A DNA stretch of 64,000 nt. It comes from Dryas octopetala. Its lineage: Eukaryota; Streptophyta; Magnoliopsida; Rosales; Rosaceae. Positions within the stretch are counted from its first letter, which is position 1. The number at the start of each line of letters is the position of its first letter. Shown piece after piece: positions 37,244 to 47,909 of the stretch. Below the pieces are notes generated by a model. The model was not told the origin of the DNA. It was given only the letters and a program-made list of their open reading frames with translations, and ran no database searches. The stretch is taken from contig OY992834.1 of assembly GCA_963921425.1 (NCBI GenBank), positions 24,255,923 through 24,319,922 of the forward strand, in the 5' to 3' direction. Made by a program: the position numbers and the translations under genes.

Positions 37244-38341
37244 GAAAAATGCTTGGGTACTCAAAAATGAGTACCAAAGCGTTTACGATTTTAGCACTCA
37301 ACAATAATCTTTGTAGAAATAGCACTTTTTGGACAAGAAAAGTCTCAAATGCCCCTTCCTCTCTCCCCCAATCACCACAATGCCATTTCTTCTCAAATTT
37401 TCTCAGTATTGCAAATCCACCACCATCCTCAGCCCAACAACAACAACAAACCCTTTACCCACCATCCTCTCTCAATTTTTTTTCAGTATTGCAGATTTGT
37501 GGGTGGGCTAAAATTAATCAAATTTTCTTAGTATTGCCTACCATCATCGTCATACTATCTTTCAACAAACAACTTAATCCCAACTTTTTTTTGTCACCCA
37601 CAAATTGCCCACCCAGCTAATGCAGATCATTTTTAGCCCCAACTTTTTTATTAATCCTGACTTTTTTATTAATTACAACTTTTTTATTAATCATAGCTAG
37701 TGTTCTCAGTATTGCAGATTTGTGGTGGGTTTGAGAGGATAAAGATCGGGATGCAGAGGAACAAGCTAGGTATTTTGCTGCAAGACATGAAAGAGAGAAA
37801 GAGGGAAAGAGAGAGAAAGAAAGAGATTGGAGAGAGAGAGAGAGAGGAGGAGGAAGAGGAAGTGGTCGCCGACAGAGTTTTTCTTGAAACGTTATTGGTC
37901 TAAAATTTTGTTGATTAATTCGGGTGACCCATTAAAAATTTGATGTTTGGATGAACAACACGAATGCCCCTGTGATGTCAAATACCAAGCTTGCAGATCC
38001 CTTCTTTGACCATGGTATGGAGAGAGAGAGAGGAGGAGGAAGAAGAAGTGGTCAGTGGCACAGTGGTGGGTGGTTTGGACACTGTGACTATGGGTAGGTG
38101 GGAGGAAGAAGACATGGGCTTGGTGGGAGTTTTGGTTTATCAATTTGAGTTGATTGTAAAAGATAATTTTTTATTAAAGAAAATTAAATGAAAATGGGTG
38201 GGGTTTGAATTGAAATTTGATTTGATTGCAAGGGGCATTTGAGACTTTTCATGTCCAAAAAGTGTTACTTTTGCAAAGATTATTGTTGGATGCTAAAATC
38301 GTAAAAGTTTCACGAAAAAGTGCTACTGACGTTTATTTCCC
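37244..38341. mobile_element. TIR element with low-complexity interior, about 1.1 kb
   Basis: Inverted arms of about 110 bp are clear: the left GTTTACGATTTTAGCACTCAACAATAATCTTTG and GTCTCAAATGCCCCTT recur as complements at 38225-38320. The flanks AATAATTA and AATAATCA resemble a decayed 8-9 bp duplication. The interior is rich in CCACCATCC/CAACAAC on one side and GAGAGA/GGAGGAAG on the other, with no recognisable gene. It is probably a non-autonomous Mutator-like element. Confidence 0.72.
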
Positions 38342-39139
38342 AATAATCATTGTACTTGTTGAATTGGGGTAGAAGCGACTCCATAAGTCACTACATAAGT
38401 TTTTTTTTTTGCAAATTACACACAAGTACTTCAGGTTAACACCATTTTTCAAGTTGGTACCCCATTCAAAAAAGTTGCATAGGCGTGCATCAACTATCAT
38501 TTTTTGACACCGATATACCTCCATCAAGTTTTCGATTTGGAAAGTCGTTAACCGCCTACGTGGCACACTGACATGGCTTTAAAAATAGTCATATAGACTA
38601 AAAAAAATAATAAACAAATCAATAAACATTTAAAATATGAAATAACTGAAAAAATAAAAATAAAACAAAAAAAGAAACAATCAATCAAAAAAAAAAAAAG
38701 AAGCATAAATTAACTCAAGACCCACTTTTTAGAAGATTATTAACTAGAAAGTGAACTTCTAGTTTAAAGTCTTTATTTTCTTTAACTAGAGAGTGGACTT
38801 CTAGTATAAGCACAAATTTTCATTTTCTTTAAAGTCTTTATTTTATAGTTTAACTAGAGGACTTTTAGTCCAAAACAGAGAAACACTTACGATTATCTTG
38901 TTAGACCGGGTCCTTATATATATTAATCTTTAGAGTTCATTTTCTCTCCAACAGTCTCTCTATTTGTTACTCTATTGTTGTAAGGAATGTCCATGAGTCT
39001 GTAAGTCCTTGATTTCCAACCGCCATTATAACCAGAGGTGCTGCGTGCGGTATTCCATACTTGTTGTACCGTACCTTACACAGTATTCAGAACGACAATT
39101 TTAGAGACACTCTCGGAAAGTCATAGCGCTCTAGATAAT

Positions 39140-39151
39140 TGGTATTAGAGT
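39140..39151 (+). promoter_or_regulatory. Degenerate tRNA-Met primer-binding site of the pararetrovirus
   Basis: TGGTATTAGAGT differs from TGGTATCAGAGC by two C-to-T changes, as expected from methylation-driven decay. It lies downstream of a TATA-like stretch (TATATATATTAA near 38915) and upstream of the movement-protein block, the usual caulimovirid order. Confidence 0.6.
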
Positions 39152-39410
39152 ATTGTTTAACATTATAATTTTATATTTATATAGTAAAGTATCTTGAGGA
39201 CATAAGTCATAAATACAATTCAAAGAAAACTCAATCTTAGTTACATGTCATATTATACTATTACTGAAGTTAAGAGAAGATTATCAACTATTAAAAGAAG
39301 TATTACATATAATAAAAGACTGATAAAATACTACGAACAACAATTATTATTACATACTCTTAGTAATCAAACTAGAACTAATTTTTAAAATATTATAGAT
39401 ATAAAATACA

Positions 39411-39776
39411 GGGATTAATGCCATTTTGCTCCCCCGACTATAACACTTGTATCAGTTTGCTCCCCAGACTTCTAATTTGGAAAATTAAGGACTCTGACTT
39501 TTTCAATTTTGCCAATTGAGGTTTTTTTGTCACTTTACACATTTTTTATCCAAATCTTTGAGGGCAAAATGGTCCCTTCCAATTAGATCTTATCATTTTT
39601 TTCTCATGCATAATTTTTCCTCTTTTATTTGTTGCTAAATTTTGCTTGATAAATTGACGGAATATCCTAAATTGGCTAAATTGACAAAGTCAAGGTCCTT
39701 ATTTTTCTAAATTAATAGTCTGGGGAGCAAACTGATACAAGTGTCATAGTCTGGGGAGCAAAATGGCATTAATCCC
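39411..39776. mobile_element. Mutator-type MITE, 366 bp, perfect 9-bp TSD
   Basis: The terminal arms begin GGGATTAATGCCATTTTGCTCCCC and end with the complement GGGGAGCAAAATGGCATTAATCCC. The duplication TAAAATACA is exact at 39402-39410 and 39777-39785. The inner arms also carry a second inverted motif, ACTTGTATCAGTTTGCTCCCCAG. It is inserted in the pararetrovirus leader. Confidence 0.93.
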
Positions 39777-40994
39777 TAAAATACAAAAACTTTAAGAGAA
39801 TTATAAAGAATCAAAGAGCGGTTACAAGATACCTTAGCAATTAGAAGAGAACAAGGAAGGTTATGATAGATTACTTTAATCTAGAATTAAGTGAACATTG
39901 AAAGAAGAAATTAACTTTAGATCAAAATACTTTGCTTTGTAAATTTCCTAGCACTCAATATAAACATATTTTACATAATAAAGATCAACATATAGAAAAT
40001 AGTATTATATACTTATTAATTAATTTGTCACAAAATATTGAGTTAGAACAACTTAAGCAAAATCAGTTAATAGAAATATTAAACCAAAATCTAGAAAGAA
40101 ACTAAACAAATATTTTAAGAAAAAATCTAGGCTATATTACTAAACAAGTATAAGATATTAATAAAAATATACAAAAATTTCCTGTTATAATAGATCAACT
40201 TTAAAAAAAAGGACAACAAATCTAGTTAGTACAAAAGAATTTAGCAGAACAAGTAGATATATTACATAGTAAAATAAATCTAGCACATCATCAAAATTAC
40301 CAGAAGAATTAATTAGTTAGGAAATTAGAAGGACTTTCATTGCAAACTAAGAGCATAAACCCTAGAAGGCAAAAAATCAACCCCTTTGATGATTCTAAAT
40401 GGAGCTTTTCAGAAAAAAAGATAAAGAAATAGTTAGATCATAAGATCTTTACCATAGTGAAATACAAAGATGCAGCAGAATTTCTTAGGAATGGTTTTAA
40501 ACACACAAAAAACATAGAAGTAATTTGTATCAAGTAGGAGCTTTCCAAAATAAATCCAGCATAGTTAGTAGTATTAGCTAGTAAGAAATAAGTTGTATAG
40601 ATAAAAAAGTAATTCTTAATCTTTTAAGTCCTGAAGCAATTAAAAGAAATTAAAATCAAGGATATAGATTAGTACATATAGGAACAATTCTTATAGGATT
40701 AACAGGATTAACTAGAGCACAAGTAGGAATAAAAGCATTAGTTTATATTTATGATGATAGATGCGATAACCATCAACAAGCAGCCATAGCAACAATAGAA
40801 GTGGATCTTAGTACGTACAAACTTAGCAATTATAGGATGTATACCTAATTACACAATGACTGTACAAGATTTTAGCAAACATATAAAAATTAGCATTAGA
40901 ACAAAAAACTATAATTAATATGAATGCAGAAGGAGTATAAAAATTTAAATTTTCAACATGAGATATGTAGGAAAAGTAGTAAATAATTTTAACT

Positions 40995-41526
40995 AGAGGA
41001 AATTACGATTTGGTGCACCTATTTTATACTTAGTTCAATTTTGGTCCACAATAATTTTTAAGTTCTATTTTGGTGCATTAATTATTCCACTTATTCAATA
41101 AAGATTCAGATTTGTTTTCTCAAATTTGTCCCGCTTTACCCTATCAAATCTCAAACATATACTTGATTTAAAACTATGCATCTCCTCTTTACAACCATAT
41201 AAAGATCATTCAAATCAGAGTTCTAAAACTCAAGATAATTGGCTCCAAAGTAGGGTACCCAAAACTACCAATTTTTCCTAGAAAATTTTCAAATTTTTCG
41301 AACTTCATCAAACTTCAATTCTCTTTTATTTTAATATTCCAAATTGGTTCATATGACTAAAAAATGATGAAATATAACTTATAGTTCAATTATAATTGAA
41401 GAAATACAACCAAAAGGATTTAAAATTATAACTTAAAAAAATCATGGACCAAAATTGAACTTAAAAAAGATCGTGAACGAAAATTGAACTAGGTATAAAA
41501 TAAGTGGCCAAATTTATAATTTTCTC
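40995..41526. mobile_element. MITE with 8-bp TSD TTTTAACT (hAT-like)
   Basis: The arms start AGAGGAAATTACGATTTGG and end with the partial complement CCAAATTTATAATTTTCTC. Next inward, TATTTTATACTTAGTTCAATTTT pairs with AAAATTGAACTAGGTATAAAATA. The octamer TTTTAACT is duplicated exactly at 40987-40994 and 41527-41534. It interrupts the pararetrovirus after the movement-protein block. An inner phrase (ATGCATCTCCTCTTTACAACCATATAAAGATCAT) is shared with the 36205 foldback element, suggesting related or recombined elements. Confidence 0.85.
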
Positions 41527-42230
41527 TTTTAACTTTAAGTTTAATATAGAATTCCCAAACATAGTAAATACATTTAACAACAAGCATGTTAATATGATGC
41601 AAGACCAATAGATTATACCTTTTTAGAAGGAACATAATGGACATTACCTAATTTCAAGCAAGCAGAGGATAGAAATCCAGATAAAGCACAAATATTTGAA
41701 AATTATTCAGGAGATTTATGTGTTAGGTTTTCTAATTATAAGCAAATAGAAGAAAATGATGATTTAAAAAGTGATGTAGATCAAATACACATGGCAATAG
41801 ATGATTTAGACAAACAATTATTAGAAGATCATTATGATGAAATTTTAGATGCACTAATTGTAGATATAGATACTTTAACTTGTGATGAATATTTAGATAA
41901 ATATGGCACATTTGAGTTAGGATTATATGATAATACAGAAAATGAACTTAAGCAATTTATTTTAGATTTTGGATTAGAAAAACTTTTAGGACAAAGTGAA
42001 TATAGCAATATGATAAAACAATGCAATCCAATAGAAGGAACATAATCATCAACCATAGATCAGGAAATGAGAGATATGGAAACAACCTTAGATCCAGCAA
42101 ATGACAGATAAACAAAAACTTAAGAGAGCAGAAGAACCATACAAAGAGAAAAATGAAAACAGATTTCAGAATTATGTAGAATTAGATACAAAACCTAAAA
42201 GAAATAGAATGACTTATCCATGATTATAAC

Positions 42231-43850
42231 AGTTAGCGTGAAAGTCAACTATTGGCATTAATATGATATATATGATTGTAATTAGTATAATTGTAGTTAG
42301 AGAGATTTGTGGGATTTGTGGTTGGTAGGATAGCTGACTTTGTAAAGCTAGCTTCCTTCTTTTGTATTTAGCATACTACTATTTATTCCTCTATATTGGA
42401 GATGAATACACATTAGAAAATTCTCTCAAACATCATTTGACATGGTATCAGAGCCGCCTCTAAATTTCTCTCTATAGCCATAGGAATCAAATTGAGAGTT
42501 TCAAAACTCGGTTGGTTGCAAAAGGATATACGCAATCTTATGGTGTGGACTATCAAGAAACATTTGCACCAGTTGCTAAGCTTAATATTGTGAGCGTACT
42601 TCTGTACTTAGCAGCTAATCATAAATTGGCTACTTCTCCAGTATGATGTAAAAAATGTTTTTTTACATAGAGACCTCACTGAAGAAGTACATATGGATCC
42701 TCTTTTGGTACGTATACCAGAATACTCAAAGACAAAAATGTTGTGTAAATTGAAAAAAGTTTTGTATGGCCTGAAGCAGTCTCTGAAGGCTTGGTTTGGA
42801 AGGCTCACCAAGTCTATGAGGAATTTTGGTTACAAACAAAGTAATTCATATCATATTTTATTTTTGAAGCGCATAAGAGGTAAAATCACAACTTTGATTA
42901 TCTATGTTAATGATATGGTAGTGACAGGAGATGATCAAGAGGAAATTTCTAGTTTACAACAATATTTGGCCTCTGAATTTGAGATGAAGCAGCTCAGAGA
43001 CCTTAAATATTTTCTTATGATTGAGGTGGCTAAATCTAAGCATGGTATTTTTTTATCCCAACAAAATTATATTCTTGACTTGTTATCTGAGACATGAATG
43101 CTTAGATGTAAGTTAGTTGTTACTCCTATTAAGCAGAACCACAAGCTATTTGAGTGTTTGAGTGCATCTCTTATTGAGAAAGAGAGAAACCAGAGGCTTG
43201 TGGGGAAACTGATACCATACCGGATTTTGCATGTGCAGTGAGTGTGGTAATTAAGTCAATTCATGCATGACCTATGAAAACCTCACATGGATGCTGTAGA
43301 GCACATATTGAGATATTTGAAGTCAATCTGCTCCAAGCATAGGGTTATTGTTCTCTAACCATGGCCACCTAAAGGTTGAAGGCTATACTGATGCGGATTG
43401 GGCAGGCTCAGCAGATGACATAAGGTTTATCCCAGGATACTTCACTTTTGTAGGTAGAAATCTTGTGACTTGGAGAAGTAAAAAGCAACATGTAGTAGCA
43501 AGGTCAGGTGGACAAGGGTTGACTACCATATGTACTCACCAAGGCAGTAGCTAGCAGAGTGTTTCTAATTGATTCACTTGTCAAGTTGGGCATGTGTGAT
43601 ATATACGCGCGCACCAACTTAAGCGCGGGGGGGGGGGGGAGAAGTGTTTGCGCCATAGTCAACTATTGGCATTAATATGATAGATATGATTGTAATTAGT
43701 ATAATTGTAGTTAGAGAGATTTGTGGGTTTATGGTTGTAGGATAGCTGACTTTGTAAAGCTTCCTTATTTTGTATTTAGCATACTACTATTTATACCTCC
43801 ATATTGGAGATGAATACATATCAGAAAATTCTCTCAAACGTCATTTGACA
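42231..43850 (+). mobile_element. Internally deleted Ty1-copia retrotransposon with both LTRs
   Basis: Two LTRs of about 206-212 bp (42231-42442 and 43645-43850) share CAACTATTGGCATTAATATGAT and end CATTTGACA. A perfect initiator-tRNA-Met primer-binding site (TGGTATCAGAGC, 42443-42454) follows the first, and a G-rich polypurine tract (43627-43643) precedes the second. Between them only RT pieces (42480-43097: [15 protein letters not shown], then a D-M variant of the YVDD box, YVNDM) and a frameshifted RNase H (about 43330-43550) remain. Gag, protease and integrase are absent. It is inserted in the pararetrovirus. A clean 5-bp duplication is not visible (ATAAC against GGAAC). Confidence 0.9.
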
Positions 43851-44179
43851 GGAACATGTAAACTTAATTAGTAGGAAATATGTTAAACTTAGATAATTTA
43901 GATCCCCAAGATTGGGAAAAAGCAATAGAAAGATGGGAAAAATGATGTGTACATGCAGCAAGCCAGCAATAACATTATTTTGGCACTACACATAACATGC
44001 TAGATTATTTTGAGCATACATTAGAAGGAATGATTTTTTATTATTTTCAAACAATGAAAGTACAAGATCCTAATATATATGCATTTTCAAGCAAAACATG
44101 TACAAGATTTTAATATAGAAACATTGGATCACAAAGTTAATAAAACATTGGTTTTTAGATAGAAATATGACAAATAGCA

Positions 44180-44372
44180 CACTACAAGAAATGTGAGCAA
44201 AGCCCACCCTCATTGATTGTACAGAAAAGGGAGGCAATTGGGAACTTTAGTCCCTATTGCCCAATTGCCACCCAGTTTTGTTAGAATCGAGGCACTTTAG
44301 TCCCTATTGCCTAATTGTCACTCATTCCTGTGCAACCAATAAGGGTGAGCTTTGCTCACATTTCTTGTAGTG
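44180..44372. mobile_element. CACTA-type MITE, 193 bp
   Basis: The ends CACTACAAGAAATGTGAGCAAAG and CTTTGCTCACATTTCTTGTAGTG are perfect 23-bp inverted repeats beginning with CACTA, the signature of EnSpm/CACTA termini. The interior has two copies of GGCA then ACTTTAGTCCCTATTGCC. The expected 3-bp duplication is not exact. It is inserted in the pararetrovirus. Confidence 0.88.
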
Positions 44373-46868
44373 AACATGAATTGTGAATTAGAATTTAGTA
44401 AAGAAAGTAGAATGCAAACAATAGCAATGATAAATACATGAAATACGTACAAAGAGCATTATTAAAGCCTAGTACCACAACAATATAGACATAAATTAGC
44501 AAAACCAATCAGAGTTACACAATTTAATACTGAAGCAATAGAACTAACACATTGTAATAATATACCCATTAGGATTGAAGGACAACAATTCTCTTTACCT
44601 TTAACACTGGTATCTCGATCCAGTAGGAGTCCATCTATTTATTTTAGGACTAAATTTTCTTAAAAGTTTACCGGGAGGATTTTTGCATACACCCTTAGGT
44701 AAAACATTTTTTAAGAAGGGAATAACGTACAATCACAAACCTAAAAAAAAATCCACCAATTAGTCATACTAGCATTAGCCCAGAAGAAATAGATAGAAAA
44801 AAAAAAAAACTAATAGCACTTTAGAAATAGAATCATATGATGAACAAATCTTTGAGCATGAATACCCTATATTAGGAACATTAGCACTATTAGAAGTATT
44901 ACAATTCGATAAACCAAAGTATCTACAAGAGCTTATTAGATTAGCATAGCAAACTTAGATAATAGGAGAAGATCCACATAAACATTGGAATAAAAATAAC
45001 ATTTTAGAAAAATTAGATATAATTAACCCATATGTTAATTACTATAAAAAAACAATAAAAAAACAGATGTAGCATATAATCTTTTACAGAAAGAAGAGTT
45101 TAGCGTACGAATAAAATAACTTTTAGCATATCCAGATCGACATAGAACTTCAGCATTCATTGTTAGAAAACACTCTGAGCAGAAAAGAGGAAAACAAGAA
45201 TTGTATTTAATTTTAGAAGATTAAATGATAATACTTTTGCATTTAATTTAAACCTAAAGCAAAGATTTGTTAGCTCACCAATTTCAGCAATAAGTTATTA
45301 TAAAACAAGACTCTAATAAGTAAGCCCAGTTTAAGTAATAGTAATGTAAATCAACAGGTTTTTAAGGCTACTTAGACAATTAGTAAGGAAACTCACGAGC
45401 AAGTATTAGAAAAGGCTAATAAGCTAGTTCCTTATAAAACACCAACAAAAATTATTGGTGAAGATTAATCTTCATCACTTGGAGTAAAAATAAGGCAACT
45501 CCCTCTCCACCTTCAGCAGCAAATATTTAAAGAGTTCTCAGAAGTAGCTACAACTTTTGCAGTTAGAACTACAGAAAGCGCAATACCAATCAATTACTAA
45601 TCCTAAACCACGCATAGACATAGTCACGTAGATAATACCACCATGTTTTTGTGCAAGACCAAATTTTTGTGACTGCAGCAGTTCATATAACAGTATAGCA
45701 CTAGCACGCATCAACATGCAGGACAATGAACCTTGGCATTTCAATTATGAGCATAAAGGGAAGCAAGAAGTAGTTAAAGTACTCCTAAGCTACTGATTGA
45801 TTGTGGTTATCTTAGTCAATTATATGTTTCTAATAGTGACCATCTTCATCAATTCTCTTCCAATTTCCAGTATTTAGTAGAAGTACATCTAGAAAAATGG
45901 CATGATCTCTGCATAGATTTTCTAAGCATTCCTCTAGAATGGTTTCATGATAGAGTCCATAATCAAGCTTATCACTTAGCAGTTTTTAGCAAGAGCAGGC
46001 ATTCAATTACTTCTATAGCATGATATAGGTGGACACCAACAATTGAGCATATCCAAAGATTTCGAGAAGGAAAAATTATGCAATTTGACCAATTTGATGA
46101 CACACGTCCTAAACTAACACTAATAGGATCGAGAAGAGGATAGCATAAGCATTTACAGTAGAGAAAAGGTTCTCAATAGCCCTTTCGGGCCCATACTTCA
46201 CATGGGCACAGAATCACGGGAAGCTTTTGAGAAACTTACTGCACAGTTAGAACATCAGATACAAGCAGAAGAATACAACGATCATTTTTGGAATAATCTC
46301 ACTGACGAAGTGCTCCACAATATCGAAAACATGATCCTAGTCATATCTAGAAAGAATTTTATGTCTTCTCATAATTCAGCAATAATGGAGCACTCTCAAT
46401 TATGGAACAATCTTCAGCAAAAGCAAGGCCATGCAGTAATAACAAGATCATCATCCAACTACTTTAGCAACATCACCTTTATTTCTTAAAAAAGCAAGTC
46501 AGCCTACGACAAAATTTTTTACTATTTGAAAAGACAAAGCAACTAAACTAGCTGGACCACCACAAATAAAGTTTTGCCCTTATTGGTCTTTCCACGAGAC
46601 AACTGACCTTATTGTAAGTCAAAATCAAGTCAAATACCTGACCTTATTGTAAATAAAAATCAAGTCAAAAATCAAGACTGTTAAACTATTTTGACCCTCT
46701 AGCCCAAAAAATAACTTTTATGACCTTTTGCATTTAAAATGTCAAAAATACCCTCCATATAAAACTTTTTTTTTTTTACTGTAGTTTTTTTTTTTCTTTC
46801 TCTTCCCCAGCCAACCACTGCCTCTCCCCTCGCTCCCTAGCTCCCTTCCTCCCCAGCCAACCATTGTC

Positions 46869-46948
46869 CCTCCCTCCCTCCCTCCCTCCCTCCCTCCCTC
46901 CCTCCCTCCCTCCCTTCCTTCCTTCCTTCCTTCCTTCCTTCCTTCCTC
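46869..46948. repeat. (CCCT)n / (CCTT)n tetranucleotide microsatellite
   Basis: About eleven CCCT units are followed by about eight CCTT units inside the 46681 TIR element. It explains the long Gly/Arg/Glu-rich frames on the minus strand. Confidence 0.95.
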
Positions 46949-47281
46949 CCCAACCAACCACTGCCCCATCGTCATTGCACCACTCGTTGTCCCAGCCGTC
47001 GATGCCCCCATCCTCCGCCGCTGCAGTAAACCCAACAGATGCAGCAAACCCAGTGGATCCAACAAACCCAGTAGATGCAGCAGTAAACCCAGCAATGCAA
47101 CAGCAGTAAACCCGCAAAATCCAATAAAAAAAAACTCACGTCGTCTAGCAAAACTCACAAAAAACCCAGCAATACCATCTAAATGGGTTTTTAAATGGGT
47201 TTTTCTTTAAATGAGTTTTTCTCTCTAAAAAAAAAAATCCAAATTTGGCTGAATTTTTTGTCGCCACATGGCTATAGCACA

Positions 47282-47350
47282 TTTGACCATGTGGCGACCA
47301 CAAATTCGACCATGTGGCGACCATAAATTCGACCATGTGGCGACCATAAA
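47282..47350. repeat. 23-bp tandem repeat, 3 units
   Basis: Three units with core GACCATGTGGCGACCA lie at 47282-47304, 47305-47327 and 47328-47350. Unit 1 differs from units 2 and 3 by two bases. A related single motif (CCACATGGCTATAGCACA) precedes the array. Confidence 0.92.
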
Positions 47351-47909
47351 TTTAACCAGATCTGGTTATAGCACATTCCACCAGATCTGGATAGAGCACA
47401 TTTCACCAGATCTGGGTTTTCAAATTTTTTTTGTTTTTTTTGTTTTTTTCATATTTGGGTTGGGAGAGAAGATGATGGGTCGATGGCTTATCTTTGTCTC
47501 TTCCAACTCCCCCACCGACATCTTATCTTTGTCTCTTTTTCTCTGTCTCTATGTCTCTTTCTCTGTCTCTCTGTCTCTCTGTCTCCCCTTCCCTCTCAAC
47601 TCATTTAAAGAAAAACCTAAATCTGGGTTTTCGAACTTTGTTTTGTTTTTTCAGATTTGATTTTAGAGAGAAGGGGAGAGAGATAGAGAGAGGAGATGAT
47701 GAGTGTTGGCTGGTGATGGAGGTCGCTCTCCATGGTTGCTGCAACTTGCAGGAAGAAGGAAGAAGATGGAGGAAACTGTTGCTACAGTAACTCGAAGATG
47801 GAGGAAACAACTGCTACAGTGTATTTGTATAAGGGTATTTTGGTCTAAAAACAAAAAAGAAAAAGGGTCATAAAAATTATTTTTTGGGCTGGGGGGTCAA
47901 ATAGTTTAA

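Larger units (their letters stand above)
38720..46490 (+). mobile_element. Endogenous pararetrovirus (Caulimoviridae, florendovirus-like), heavily decayed
   Basis: Across about 7.8 kb, interrupted by younger insertions, plus-strand frames broken by many stops show in order: a leader with a primer-binding site resembling the initiator-tRNA-Met complement (39140-39151, 10 of 12 matches to TGGTATCAGAGC); a 30K-type movement-protein block (about 40380-40940); acidic linker sequence (41650-42050); capsid-like sequence (43865-44160); a pepsin-type protease block (about 44560-44720); and the N-terminal part of the reverse transcriptase (about 45060-45240). The rest of RT and RNase H was not found. 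From 45490 to 46490 there are further broken frames, including an open stretch of 95 codons at 46202-46489 of unknown identity, perhaps a second viral ORF. There is no integrase and no LTR pair. The copy is non-functional, with stops and frameshifts throughout. Confidence 0.72.
46681..47909. mobile_element. TIR element with simple-sequence interior, about 1.2 kb
   Basis: The left arm TTAAACTATTTTGACCC, AGCCCAAAAAATAA and TTTATGACC is complemented at 47850-47909 (GGGTCATAAAAATTATTTTTTGGGCT, GGGTCAAATAGTTTAA). CTACTGT-type motifs recur inside both ends. No clear duplication is visible. The interior holds a (CCCT)n/(CCTT)n run, a Pro/Ala-rich open stretch, a 23-bp triplicated motif and (TCTC)n sequence. 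No host gene fragment is recognisable. Confidence 0.7.
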
